64,000 nucleotides of DNA, taken from NCBI RefSeq assembly GCF_963678635.1, contig NC_087071.1, positions 33,468,141-33,532,140 on the forward strand, in the 5' to 3' direction. Of this stretch, positions 34,001-45,688 are shown piece after piece. Source of the DNA: Symsagittifera roscoffensis. Taxonomy: Eukaryota > Xenacoelomorpha > Acoela > Convolutidae. The notes under the pieces were generated by a model that had not been told where the DNA came from, ran no database searches, and saw only the letters and a list, made by a program, of their open reading frames with translations. The position numbers and the translations under genes are program-made. Positions within the stretch are counted from its first letter, which is position 1; each line of letters opens with the position of its first letter.

Positions 34001-34990
34001 GCTTTGTTACAAAAACAATTTTCGTGTGATTTAATGGCGACGCACACGTACCGCAAACAAATTCAAGTTAAATTGCTTAACGCTGCCTCCTCGATCTCGT
34101 AAGTATCAAGAGTGTCTCTTAGGTTTCTCAATGACAATATTAGTGACTCCGTTAGAATTACACACACACACACACAGGGCCTGCCCAGTATTGATATAAT
34201 GCTAGCTCAACCCTGTCGTATATTATAACAGTATCACAAAATTTTCACAAGATATAATCAACACACCAAACACAATAGATAATCAGATAAGAATATCCCA
34301 CAGGTGACAGCAACCTTTTGTCAGTATCAATTTATCGCCAAACAATTTATCAAGTCACTGCTTTGTGAAAATTAAACAATCTTTGATAAAAAGCAGTGAT
34401 GACTCAGAAACAGATCAATAAAACTTAGTCTTAAAGAAAAAGACTTCCCTCAATCGGAACGATCCGAAAGAACAAAGCCCAGGACACAGTCTTCTCAAGT
34501 GGGTGTGTATTTGCCTAATACACCCACCGAGGTCTTCTTTTAGGTGCCCTGCGATTGCCCGAGCTGTCCTATTAAGTAGCTCAAGGCAACCTCTGATCGA
34601 AAACTTCTAAAGTCTATGAAAAAGCTCTCCCACACCCGGACTGCTCCAAGTGCACGAGAGTAGGGAACAACTTTTCTTCTCAAGTGAGTGTGTATTTGCC
34701 TAATACACTCACCGAGGTATTCCTTTATTCGTTCCCGGATTGCCCGAACTTTCCTATTAAGTAGCTCAGGGCAACCACACTACCAAAATCACAATCACAA
34801 AAAAATTTTGTTCGGGTAATTCTGACACACCCGATCTGGAATCCAAAGTTGATCACAAATTTCCGGGTCAAGATGGACTCTTATGATCCTAATAAGCGCG
34901 CCTAATATCCTAATATGATTTATATTAAATGGATGTTTTCCTTTTCCCACATTGCCACAGAAGATTTCCTCAAGTTTCTAACTTTGGGCG
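34001..34990 (-). promoter_or_regulatory. Retroelement 5' leader region
   Basis: No coding frame. It contains a (CA)8 run at 34,161-34,176, a hairpin pairing CACTGCTTT near 34,351 with AAAGCAGTGA near 34,392, and the duplicated structured module at 34,441-34,800. I could not find a primer-binding site or an LTR boundary. The leader's upper limit is uncertain. Confidence 0.5.
34441..34800 (-). repeat. 185-bp tandem module with two covarying hairpins, two copies
   Basis: TCAAGTG(G/A)GTGTGTATTTGCC begins at 34,494 and again 185 bp later. Hairpin 1 is GTGGGTG...CACCCAC in copy 1 and GTGAGTG...CACTCAC in copy 2, a compensatory pair change around a TGCCT loop. Hairpin 2 pairs TTGCC...GGCAA and GAGCT...AGCTC around CCTATTAAGT; the two differences between copies become G-U wobbles when read on the minus strand, the sense strand of the retroelement. 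This favours a conserved RNA structure in the leader, for example for packaging, dimerisation or translation. Confidence 0.75.
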
Positions 34991-35009
34991 TTTAGAAGGT
35001 TTAAGACAC

Positions 35010-35360
35010 TCCAGAGGGTTACTTCGGAGGGTTGTTAAGACACTTAGCCTACTTCGGAGGGTACCTTAATCACCCAAGTCACTTCGGAGGGTCCCCCTAA
35101 ATTTACTAAGGAGGGTCACTAAGATGCTTAATATGCTCCGGAGGGTTACTTCGGAGGGTACCTCCAAAATTTTCAAATTTCTGAGCTTCACTCAGAAGGG
35201 CCTTCAATTGACTTCAGGAAGCGTCAAAACAAGCTAAATTCTCTATCAGGGGGGCTGTCTTAACTTCTTTGGATAACCTCGTGGAAATTTTCCACTAAGG
35301 AGGGTTGCTAAGGGCCTTAGCTGACTCCAGAGGGTTACCTCGGAGGGTTCCTCCAAAATC
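35010..35360. repeat. Degenerate GGAGGGT tandem tract
   Basis: The words CTCCAGAGGGTTACTTCGG and CGGAGGGT(T/A/C) recur about ten times with 20-60 bp spacing. Single GGAGGGT or ACCCTCC words continue to about 39,390, including inside and beyond the polymerase fragment. Function unknown. Confidence 0.7.
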
Positions 35361-38033
35361 AAGAAAAAAGGTTATGTCACCGCAACAAAGTCTCCAAAAG
35401 CGGTCTACCTGACTTAAAACTAGGTTGGCTGACACGGTCAACCTTCCCAGTTGAATAAAAAGATGTTTTGATAAAATTTTCTGCCGCTCGGAGGGTTGCC
35501 TGTAATTTGGACCCTCCGAACCAACAAATTCTAAAAAAATTTTTCTTTTCCGAGATTATCAACCCAAAAACGGTTGCGGTCCGGAAAAGTGGTCCAAAAT
35601 ATCGACTTATGGTACCAAAATTATCCCAATCGGATGACTAGTCTTTGAGAAATTGCCAAAAACGTGTTTGTCCAAATGGCCTTTTTTCACCACCTGTATA
35701 GGTTCTGAGAAACTTTTTCCGCAATTCCTATCAAAAGTGCCTAAAAATAATTGAAATGAGCGTAGTAGCCCTGTACGGCACTGGAATAGTGCAAAAAACT
35801 GGATCAAAATTGGTTTGGAAACAAAAATTTGGCCAATAACTATCAAATTTGGACCCTCCGATTCCTTCCTTTTCCGATCCTTAAGTCGTTAGCTCTATCT
35901 ACGGAGCTGATCGGAGGGTTACTCAAGAATTTCTCTAGTAACCGAGCACGTTATGCTAGCACGCTCCTAACGCAAAAATTTTATTGCTCTAACTCTAAAA
36001 ACTCAAAAACTCGATCCCCAAAACAGATTGACAAAATTCAGAAAATTATCGAAATTTTGACCGAAAAATTTTGGTTTTTTCCAACTTCTACTGAGTCTTT
36101 TCTCACGCGGTTTCTTTAGTTAGGGGGACTGAACTACGTAGCTACTCCCTATATAAAAGCTTTTTGTTGTTCGGAAAAGCTCGGATATCCAAAAATTAGG
36201 GAGTCTACAGTTTGATCGAAAATCGATGATTTTCGACAAAATTGGGTGTTTTTTTTTGGTCTAACTTAGGAGATAAGTAATGTATAATAAGGATAATAAC
36301 CTATTAGTAGTCGTTAATGAATAGTACTATACCCTCTTTTGCACCAAAATACCCGAATTAAGACCCTTAACTCGGAAATTTGTAATCGATGGAGGGTACA
36401 ACCGGACCGCGCCAATCGTGCCCCCCACCACTTAAGTTTTAATGAAATAGTACCCGAACGATACTAAAATTGCTTCAACGATACCCAACAGTCGTTGCGG
36501 ATGTAGTCCTTGATGTCCCTGTTGAGTGTGGAACACGTTGATCAGCTTGCCACTCTACCCTCCGGCCACCGGCAAAATCACCATTAACGTGCTGAAACAC
36601 TCAAATTACACTCGAGGGAGGGTATCCAACCCTTCACCAAAACACACAATCTTTCTATCAGAAACGATATAAATCAATCTGAAACAACAACAAATAGGAA
36701 GGTCAGATCACATCTCGTCCGGAAATAACATATAAACTGTCACTTTACATTTTTTTACTGTTTTTGTTCTTTTTTGGATTTTTTTTTACTGTTTTTTGTA
36801 CTTTTTTGTTTTCAAATAAATTTGTTTTTGGTTTTTTGTTGGTTATACACTATTTTTGTTTGATTTTACGCTTTCTCTTTAATTGTTTTTGGTCCCGGGA
36901 CCTCGGGACAAGCGGGTTCATGACTTCCCACCTAACCCTCCGGCCCCCGGAATTTTCGGTGTTAACTAAGTTAAAAAGCTAAATTGTACTGGACGGAGGG
37001 TACGCACCTTCCCCCTAGTACAATAGCGGTCATTAAGGCCTCTAACTCGGGCATACGCCCGGAGCGGAGGCATCGTCGCTGAAACGCTTGCTGATCATGA
37101 TGGTCTTATGCCTTTGACAGGCCCACCCAGGAGCGCCATAAAAACGTCTGTGTAACATTCGCCCAAATACTACACAGCGACGGAGCGTAGGAAAAGTACC
37201 TATTAACGACTGGCAGGCGTCAGTTACTTTAATCCTACTCGCTTTCCACCGTCTCGACCTCGCCAGTTGATTTTCTGGTCTGTCTAGGGCAAAGTAAAAA
37301 GTTACCATTTTTAGGCCATCAGTCAAACGACTTTTGATCAGCTTTCGTTTACATGCGAACACAACCACATAGCTGAGTCTCGGATCCTCAGACTACGTGA
37401 TTGTCATTAAAAACACGGCTCGAACAACCTATTTTAACATGTTTTTGTGTGACAGTTTTATATTAAATCAATTGGAGATGGATTGACCCTTTCCTTTTTC
37501 TAGCTACTCATTTTCTGAAATATCAAACAATAACGGTGTTAATTAAGAGATCTATGACATTCCAGTAGCTATAAAGTTAGTTTATACAGTCCCTTCACAT
37601 AGAACAGTCTCTGGGGGACCAAGCCTCCGCTCCCGTAATATTCCTGAGATAACGCTCTTATCTCTTCCAATTTGTGCCCCGGGAGGGTCCCGTGGTATAT
37701 TTCTTCCCCCACTGAAGCCTCCTTCTCCACCAATATCTGTTGACAAGTGTCTTATCGTGCGTTGTTGCCACGATAAGAGGCTTCGTATTTTCCGTCTCTG
37801 GTACGACTGTTTTTCACAATATCTGTCGTTGTTCTCATTTTCGTCACTTTTTCAGTCAAAATGGCCGTTTTTCGTATTTCTGAGAAATATTCTTCTTCCA
37901 ACCGAAATTTTAAAAATAAAAATTCTAGAATATTCCGACCCTCCTTCGCAATACTTTTTCGTCAATAAGGCCTTTAGTCGTTCTTTTTTACGTCGCCGGA
38001 AGGTTGTGCTGTGCCATCTGGCAGAATGGCACA
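35361..38033. other. Non-coding tract between retroelement leader and polymerase fragment
   Basis: No supported gene. It has scattered GGAGGGT/ACCCTCC words, a perfect 9-bp inverted repeat CTTATCGTG...CACGATAAG near 37,750-37,777, and two related segments (36,547-36,630 and 36,937-37,005), each bounded by ACCCTCCGGCC and GGAGGGT. The stretch 37,673-38,033 begins TGTGCC and ends GGCACA, like an LTR, but no second copy exists in the window. An open frame of 108 codons at 37,042-37,368 (minus) has no recognisable domain. Confidence 0.5.
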
Positions 38034-39060
38034 AAAATTCGCAAATTTCGATTTCAGTTCATCTGGAGCAACTAAGTCACACTGAACGTAACCAAAAAGA
38101 GATCCATCTTTTATCTTTGCTAGAAGAGAGTCTGTAGAAAGGGGTCTTTTGTAGGGAAAGTGGGTTCGAACATGATTTTTGATCTTGTCATTGGTTTTGC
38201 AATTTTGCCACCACTCACACTCCCACATTTCTTCAACTTTGTATCCTTTCTCTTGAATTTATTCTCGTCGCATATCATCCATTTCTCTCTTCTGGTTTCC
38301 TCGCTCGATATCCTGTTCTGTTAAGGAGGGACGAGCTTCTTGACAGGAACAGAAGTGGTAGTAACATCCCATTGCTTCGAATACTGTTTTACAGTGATCA
38401 CAATAACCGTCCACATTAAAACAGTCAATTTTCTTCTGTTTTTCAGATGTAAAAAAGCTCTCAATTTTACATTCTGGTCTTGATTCTTGATAGAAAGACA
38501 TGACCATATTCTCAAAGTTGCGAGTTTGATTATGTCTAGCTTTGAATTTTTGCATATCAGTGTCAAATTCCCATCTCGTATACAGTCCTGTTGGCATATC
38601 TTGACACATTGAATAGGGGTAAAGCTGGCTTGCATCAATTCCAACGATTGATTTACAAACATTTGATGACTTTCTGATGTATGTTTCATCAACTACAGCT
38701 TTTCGAGTGAACACAATCGAAGGTCCACCGGTCATGTCTTCTCGTATTTTTTCACACAAATCTTTATCACTTTCGCAAAATGGATAAAACTTGTAATTTG
38801 TAGATTTGTGTTGACATATGTTTGCTAGATTTGGAAGTGTGCATCCAAGTTTCACCATATCTATCCCCTTGTTATGATAAAACTGAATCATTTTTTGCAT
38901 TGCCTCCAGGGTTGGAACTACATCTTTGTTGTTGTACCACTGCAAAAAGTCTTTGAACACAGTCATTCCGTTTTTCTGCCAAGTTTGTTGTAAGTAACTG
39001 TAATTATCTAGACCAGATGGGGGTACAGTCTTGAGTCTTGAATCCCCTTACATTTTGGAA
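38034..39060 (-). pseudogene. Protein-primed DNA polymerase B, central part (Polinton type), decayed
   Basis: The minus strand encodes DSRLKTVPPSGLDNYSYLQQ, then NGMTVFKDFLQWYNNKDV, GGPSIVFTRK and motif A in IVGIDASQLYPYSMCQDMP. The region VDGYCDHCKTVFEAMGC follows, then EMWECEWW and GSLFGYVQCDLVAPDELKSK. These are landmarks of Polinton/Maverick DNA polymerase B. A TAA at 38,259 interrupts the frame and the sequence leaves homology right after KFANF near 38,034. The next homologous residues are at 17,845, so an estimated 55 residues of palm were lost when the retroelement region came to lie between the halves. The 5' part of the gene (exonuclease region) is not recognisable above 39,060. Confidence 0.9.
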
Positions 39061-39867
39061 CAATTTAAATACTTGTCTCTGGAATCCACGATTATAATGA
39101 CACAAACTTGTGCGCCTATCCAGTGCAAAGTTTGGCCTCGTAATGGACTTGAACAAAGTAATTGAAAAGTTTTCCCAAGGCCAGAGCAAAGTACCATTTT
39201 TTAGACAAAAAAATGAAGCGAATGCCGATAAATATAATTATAATTAACTTTTTGCGATGATTTTATCGAATAGAAAAAAAAATTATGTTCCGGATAGGAA
39301 AAAATGGATAGGAATTTTTTTAAATCGGGTGTGTTTAATTTTTTCTTTTTTTTTCGTATTTTATAACCACTATTAATCATCGGGAGGGTCGTGTGATATA
39401 TCAGATTAAAGACCTTTCAGTCGTGATTCCAACGACATTAATTTTTTTTTGAAAATTGCTTCACAAAAAAATCGGTTTGAAATTTTTGATTTTTGGTCCA
39501 ATTTCGATTAATAACGTGACCGTGTAGACTTACAATAGCTTATTAAAGCTTAATTTAAGTGTTGAAAACTTTGTTTTACTCAAATAGAGATTTGTTTTTG
39601 AAATTTTTAGGGCAATTTTTGGAAATCAAAAATTTGAATGTTCAAAAATTTCTGCAAAAGAATTGAATTTTTTAAAGTGTTTCCAATCATTTTTCTGCAA
39701 AATTTGTTTTCCAATTGACCGCTTTTACTATGGTTCCGAAATATTTCTAAGTTCTATTTTTTCGTTCAGATCTTTTTATCACAACATGCAGAAAAAAAAA
39801 CCGAAACCAATATGAAAAAAAAACTTTTTTAGACTGTGCTTGGAATATTCTGTGCTAATTGACGACC
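39061..39867. other. AT-rich non-coding stretch
   Basis: I see no gene. A 61-codon minus-strand frame at 39,004-39,189 may include a frame-shifted scrap of the polymerase but is not recognisable. Homopolymer T and A runs dominate, with one GGGAGGGTC near 39,382. Confidence 0.5.
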
Positions 39868-40016
39868 TTTTTTGGCTAGCGCTCCCCCTTAAAAAATAGT
39901 ATACATTGGCGCCAAAGAAAAATTTTAGGGTCGGTAGGTCGGTCGGTCCCTTTGGGTCGGCATGTGGTTGAATCCCTGAAGTGAGGAGGCGTCCGCCCCC
40001 CCTAAATCCGCCCCTG
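39868..40016 (-). mobile_element. hAT-like MITE, one end
   Basis: On the minus strand it starts CAGGGGCGGATTTAGGGG (ending at 40,016 on plus) and contains ATTGGCGCCAAAG and TTTTTTGGC...GCGCTCCCCC. The same two words occur in the same order in the complete copy at 49,228-49,637. The opposite terminus is not recognised, so this copy is truncated. Confidence 0.65.
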
Positions 40017-40164
40017 CTTATAGTTGAGGTTTACTCAGTATTGCAAATAGTTTTTTGCATCAAAGAAAGCACTGGCAAAAAAACCAAACAGATATTTTTC
40101 TTAAAACTGTTTCTCGTTTTTCTATGCACTAGTTTTGAAAGATGATATGATCGGATCTATTTAA

Positions 40165-41551
40165 GCACAGCAACTTGCTTTTTTCATAAAGTTTGCAGAT
40201 CCACATTATTTAGGAAACCGGCAGGATGAGCAACAGGAAGAAATAGAGACAGAAAGCCTAGAAACCGAAAACGACCCGTTGGTTTTCGCCGAATTTATAT
40301 CGAATAACGGAAGGGATGAATACCAAATAGACAAATTCTCGGTAATGGCAATCGCTGAATCTTTTGAAATTAAAAATGCAAGAATCTTACCGGAGGATGA
40401 CCTGAACGGTCATATTGTTAAACAAAAAACAAATTCAGAAGGATTATTTGCTATCGCTGATTCTGGAAGTCCAATGTCGTTTCTAAATGAAAAAACCGCA
40501 CGGCGCCTTCAACAAAACAAAAATTTAGCATTATTCAAATGCATCCCACCGGACGACACTGCCAGGAATCTGGCATGCTATAATGGTGAAATAATAAATC
40601 CGAAAGAAAGATTGGTTATAACCATTGAATCAGGAGGCTGGAAATTTCAATCAGCCCTGTTCATCATTGTAGCTGATCAAAAGACCAACATAATAGCACG
40701 CAACATACTACCACAAATAGGTGTCAGGTTGATACAAGAAAAACATAAACAAAAAGTATTGAGCATACGCGACAAAGAAGAATCGGATCCGGAAAATAAA
40801 CAATGGGTCAAAGATACTTTTCAACAACTGTGCATATGTATTGGCAAATCAAAAAATAAAAGGATGAAAACTCAATTCAACCAAGACTTGCCAATACAAC
40901 AGAAAGGACGACGTATCCCGGTACATCTACAGGAAAGAGTCGAAGGGGAACTAAACAAAATGATGGATCAGAACCACATTATCAAACTAAGTAAATGCTC
41001 AGTTCGACAATTTAGTAGCCCAATTGTCATCACAGTAAAAAAGGATCAAACAGTCAAACTCGCATTAGATTCCAAGAAAATCAACAAATTCATTCACAAG
41101 AACAAATACCAAATGCCCAACAATGAATTGCTGTTGGACAATATTGCACAGGTGGTAAAATCAGATAAATTCAAACAAACATTATTCTCAACACTCGACC
41201 TTCGCTTCACAAATCCCTTTAGATAAAACAACCAGAGAACAATTCAACTTTAGTCTTATTGGTGGTAACGCCACTGGGACTTATCAGTTTCAAACAGGAT
41301 TTTATGGCCTCACGGATATGCCAGCTGAATTCCAAAAAGCGATCGATCTAACCCTTAAAAATTGTACGAACACCGATGCCTACTTGGACGATATTCTAAT
41401 CGTCACAAAAGGATCGTTGGATGTACACAAACAAAGTTGCAATCAGTTCTGCAAAAAACTGGGCGGAGAAAATCCGGCGATATCATTGAATATATGTAAT
41501 TTGCATGCAAACAAGTTGAGTGGGAACAAAACCACTTATAAGAAAGACTGA
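40165..41551 (+). pseudogene. Aspartic protease and reverse transcriptase of the second gypsy element
   Basis: The open frame carries the protease active site (IADSGSPMSF near 40,455) and NIIARNILPQIG. RT follows with GRRIPVHLQERVE, SSPIVITVKKDQTVKLALDSKKIN and STLDLR. A small deletion at about 41,208 removes the start of the next conserved block and shifts frame. The other frame resumes with SQIPLD-like sequence, GGNATGTYQFQTGFYGLTDMP and the catalytic AYLDDILIVTKG near 41,380. After 41,440 the sequence is scrambled, and the connection domain is mostly missing. The polymerase would copy element RNA; this copy cannot. Confidence 0.88.
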
Positions 41552-41625
41552 GGCCATCGAAAAACTATCACCACCAAAATTTTTAAATAATTAAAAAGCT
41601 TTATGGGTTCCATACATCTTCTCAA

Positions 41626-42348
41626 ATGATATATACCAAAACTGGCACAAACCGCTGCTGCCCTACGCCCATAACTAAAAAACACAGAAAAAAAAACAAA
41701 CCACTTGACTGGTCCACAGAGCATAACACTCCATTCAAAAACATATTAAAACTGGTAGCTGAAATAACACAAAACAAACATTTTGATCAACATCTTGACA
41801 CTCGCATCATATGGGATGCTTCAACTACAGGATTAGAAGCTGCGCTAGAACAATATTCGCCAGAAGGTTGGGTCGCCGTAGCTTAAGCGTCACGTTTTCT
41901 GAACTCATTAGAGGAAACATATTCTGTAAAGGACCTCGAACTATTAGGGGTCGTGTGGGCAATCAAACATTTTAAATACTATCTATATGGAAAACAGTTT
42001 ACCGTCATCACTGACCACCAAGCTTTAATCAGCGCTTTAAACGCAAGCGAACGAACAAAAACAAGTCAAAGCCGGCTCACGCGTTGGATTGATCGATTAA
42101 ATCCCTTCCACTTCGATATCGAACATCTTGCCGGAAGTAAAAGGGGATTAATTGACTACATTTCCCGAAATCCGGTTGGATTGGCAATACCCCCTAGTGA
42201 GTATGATAAGGAATTTGTTGTAGCATCAATTAGAACATTCATTGATAATCTGGAAATGGTTGACAACTTCATTCTAAATTATCTGGCCAATCAGAACAAA
42301 GCACCGTATGAGCTGATCAAAAAGCGCGCGAAAAACAAAAGGTTTTGA
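41626..42348 (+). pseudogene. RNase H region of the second gypsy element
   Basis: The first part carries KPLDWSTEHNTPFKNILKLV and TRIIWDASTTGL (first catalytic Asp). It stops at 41,884 with TAA and, after a frame change, continues ELLGVVWAIKHFKYYLYGK, VITDHQALISAL, SRLTRWIDRLNPFHFDIEHL and GLIDYISRNPVG (last catalytic Asp). The order is normal for gypsy RNase H. It ends at 42,346 in a Lys/Arg-rich spacer. Confidence 0.88.
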
Positions 42349-43600
42349 ATACTGCTTCAAACACTCAATTAGCAATGAAACATTCCAAACATTCCGCAAC
42401 CGGTCATTGCCAAACTAAAAACAGAAATCAGTCTCACTCAAAATCTGCGACAAATCAGTCAACTCTCTTTCAATCGCTATCTTAACAGTACCAAACAAGC
42501 TGCAAAAATTCAGTTCACAAAGTTTCAATCCATCAGAGTAACAACTCAAAATTGAGCCGTAAGGAAACCAAGGATTTTAAAGGAGGATTCATCCCACCGG
42601 AGCTTAAGTCAACAGAGCCAGGAGGACGAAAAGAGTCAACCCAGAACTGGCAGGGTTCGTCTGACCGAGAAGATAGTCTTTGGGACCCCAGATGGCATGG
42701 GCGACCTCCCACGAAGGGAAAGAAAAGAAACCTTGACCAAACAAAATCGCCACAACAAGAACATCAACAACAACACCCGTACGGGATGCCATGAAAGTGC
42801 TATCGGTTATATAGCTAGAGACCAGTAAAAAAATCAAATTTTCCGAAGATCGCCTTCACAGACACGAATACATCTGGAAACACAACGGTCAGAACCTAAC
42901 CAAAAGACATCCTGAAAACGACACAGAGACAAACGAAAATAAATAATACAGCAACAACTACACACACACTCGAACCACAAAATACAACAACAGCCATGCA
43001 ACTACCCGATAGAAGCAAAGACACCGCAGAATTCTGTGTCAGTCGTGTAGACTCGAAAATCTGTATACAAGAAGAGCGGACACATAACGTAGAACCACCA
43101 ACAATGGGACCGGCTACAAAGTTAGAAGCCAGTCACAAAATGATCACAGAAGAACTGGTCGAGACGGTGGAGAAAGCCACAAACACGGTGGAAACAGAGG
43201 AGGACACACCATTGCTTAGACAGAGACTACAGCGAGTATTGGGCATTCGATTCATCGCCGCAGCCACCAAGAAGGATCGAAATCTGCATCCCTTAATTAA
43301 CTTCGTTACGAAGAGGGATTGGGACGCTATCAAGGCTTCCTACGGTCAGTACTGGCACAATATTTGGAAGGTTTCTTGTCCGAGAGGATTGCCTACCCAT
43401 AGACGAGAAAATCGTCATTCCTACACAATTGAGGCAGACAGTGCTCGACAGTCTCCAATTGACACATCCGGGATCGGCATCAATGTTGAACTTAAGTAAC
43501 TATGTCTAGTTTCCCCATATACACCGGGCAATTGTGCCGATGAACTGAGCAAGGTAAAAAATAAAAACCCATCAAAGGAAAAAAACATTCGTTCCAAATT
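42349..43600 (+). pseudogene. Spacer and integrase N-terminal region of the second gypsy element, decayed
   Basis: 42,349-42,990 has no continuous frame. The frame at 42,996-43,499 ends with LLRQRLQRVLGIRFIAAATK, then HPLINFVTKRDWDAI and SYGQYWHNIW, which look like the start of a gypsy integrase. After about 43,390 the homologous sequence changes frame and the zinc-binding HHCC residues can no longer be read as a unit. Confidence 0.6.
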
Positions 43601-44401
43601 GAACCAGTAGTCGAACCTAATGAGGAAGTACAATTAGATTTTGCAGTGATTCTTCCGGACGAATTCAATAGAGACGCATATATCCTAGTTGCAATAGATA
43701 AGTGGTCTAAATTTCCAACTGCAAAAGTTGTTACAAATACAACAGCGGATATGACTAGTAAATTTATGCAAAGGTACATTTCGATTAACGGGGTACCCCG
43801 AAGATTAAGATGTGACCAAGCACAGACCTTTAGAGCTAAAAAATTTCAATTGTTTTGTAAAACAAACAACCTATTTGTTTTGTTTGCGCCGGTAGATGAT
43901 CATAGAGCAATAGGGGTAGTAGAGTGGATGAGACAAATTTTGAAGGGTAGGTTAGCGGTCATGAGAATCGACAAAACAAATACACCGTACAAACTCACAT
44001 CAGATAAAGCCGAAATTATTAAAACATTGAGAATTACACCACCTAGCGTAACAAAAAGTTCACCATTTGAGGCCCACATGGGACGTAAGCTAAACACACC
44101 CTTATCAAATGTTGCAACTAGTAGTTCACCTAACAATTTAAATTGGGAAAGTGCAAAACATGTATGTTTAGATCGAAAGAATCTAACAAAGCCGCCACTA
44201 CCCGCCGAAATAATGCACGATTTGCAACGGTGGTCAAAAGACGAAATCAACATCAATAAGAGAGAGCCGAAACTTCAAATGCCTCGGAACCTGACAAACT
44301 CATACTTACCGACACAAAAAGACACAGGTGCAAAATCTAAAGCTATAGAAATAGTAAAGGATAAAATAAACGTAATATATAAGGAATACAAGCAACGGTA
44401 G
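43601..44401 (+). pseudogene. Integrase catalytic core of the second gypsy element
   Basis: Continuous frame from about 43,610 to the TAG at 44,399. Catalytic residues: D in VQLDFAV near 43,630, D in RCDQAQTF near 43,810, and E in VVEWMRQILKGRLAV near 43,922. SPFEAHMGRKLNTPLSN and LNWESAKHVCLDRKNLTKPP follow, typical of the gypsy integrase C-terminal side. The core is complete but its N-terminal domain is broken. Confidence 0.88.
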
Positions 44402-45567
44402 ACGAAAAAACGAGAAAACGGATAGATCAGGTAGCACGGAAAACAGTTAGAATAGCAACGAAGGTTAAGGATCCGAGAACATTCGAACAAAAATACAAAA
44501 TCGTAGACGGAAAAATTCTTACATCTACCCCACACATTCGGAAAACAACCAAGATTACGGTGCAGCATTTGTCCCAAACCCTTTAAGATACGGACCATGC
44601 AGACCGTCTCGACACAGTGTTTACATTGCTTAAAAATCCACGCGGAGATCAGGACCAAGCCTAAGTTTTTTAGACATCGAGAACCCTACTGCTTGTCAGC
44701 ATCCATTGTTCAGACAAAACGAAACGACTGGCCTTCCAAGGAAACTAAAACAAAAGAAAAATGTTGGGACAAGCAAAAACGGATAGTCCAACAAAGCGAA
44801 AAACAAGAGCAACAGGAAAACGGACCGGCGGGCAACCGACAGGAGAGCTACAAACGAGCGGAATGAGTTTGCAAACAAATATCCCGGCCGGAACTTCAAA
44901 CAAAGACAACATCATACCGCAACCAGTAACATCAGACATTGACGACCAGGATAATAAAGACCAATCATCGGCCTCATCAGAGGATTTTGCCCCATCGCCT
45001 AAACGGCAAAACAAGAAAAAAACACCCCCGCGATTTCAACGGATCCGTTAGAAAAATCGACAAGAAACCGCCAATCGGCGCTGTCCAATGCGTTTGGGAA
45101 CGCGGTGCCCATTAACGCCATTAACAATAAACACGACGAAGAAAGGAAAACGCCGCTCCACCTTGAAATTGATTCACCACCGGACAATCGAGATACGGAC
45201 AATTATCCAAGCCTAAAATCCTTAATCCAAGAAATGGGTTTCACTGAAAAGACCCCTCAATTCAAAGCAAGTATAAAACTGATTAAAGCGATTAGCCCGA
45301 AACACAAAACAGGTCACACCAAAGTATTCAATTTAACCTCGCCCACAAGGACGACGCCACAGCTGGTAACAATAACGATAATTTTTGGTCAATACGAAAC
45401 AACAACAAGAAGGCGGGTCGGAACAGACAAAGAAAAGCAACATATTACAAGATGACGAGGAACACGAAAGTCAGGGGGAGGAAAATGCCAAAGATGACAT
45501 ACAAGCAGAGAAATTATATGTCAAAAAGTCCTATCGTGTTTTTCAAAAACAAACCTATCAGTCCTAA
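44402..45567 (+). other. 3' tail of the second gypsy element
   Basis: Several short frames (44,761-45,051 and 45,105-45,455) encode Lys/Thr/Gln-rich, low-complexity peptides. These are most likely remnants of the element's C-terminal tail or a 3' ORF. I recognise no domain. A purine run GGGGGAGGAAAATG near 45,475 is too far from the LTR to be the main polypurine tract. Confidence 0.5.
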
Positions 45568-45655
45568 AGGGACTCTAAAACTCACAAATCTGTCAGTCCT
45601 AAAGGGACTCTAAAACTCACAAATCTGTCAGTCCTAAAGGGACTTTAAAACTCAA
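45559..45655 (+). repeat. 35-bp tandem repeat, about 2.7 copies
   Basis: CAGTCCTAAAGGGACTCTAA starts at 45,559, 45,594 and 45,629. Each unit contains the small hairpin AGTCC-TAAA-GGGACT. It lies 35 bp upstream of the 3' LTR. Confidence 0.9.
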
Positions 45656-45688
45656 TTTAAAAAACGATTGTTTGTTGTCAAGGGGTAA

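Larger units (their letters stand above)
17863..34850 (-). mobile_element. Large Ty3/gypsy-type retroelement with macro and SGNH modules
   Basis: The minus strand carries, 5' to 3': leader (34,001 upward), gag, protease-RT-RNase H, integrase, a macro-like domain, a structured spacer, then a coiled-coil/SGNH ORF and its long 3' extension. Domain order RT-RNase H-integrase and DX58D...DX35E spacing identify Ty3/gypsy. The block is clearly GC-richer than the AT-rich DNA on its right. It splits a Polinton DNA polymerase gene. The 3' end stops at the junction repeat with no LTR, and no matching LTR pair is visible, so the left end is probably truncated and the right end is not defined (the coordinate given is a minimum). 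Lesions are few: three in-frame stops and two or three +1 frame changes over 16 kb of coding sequence. Confidence 0.85.

Noticed and set aside
37042-37368. 108-codon minus-strand frame
   Set aside because: Basic composition, no recognisable domain and no context; probably chance in a GC-richer patch.
37673-38033. TGTGCC...GGCACA segment as a retroelement LTR
   Set aside because: The termini fit, but no second copy exists in the window and no convincing primer-binding site follows. Kept only as a note in the non-coding entry.
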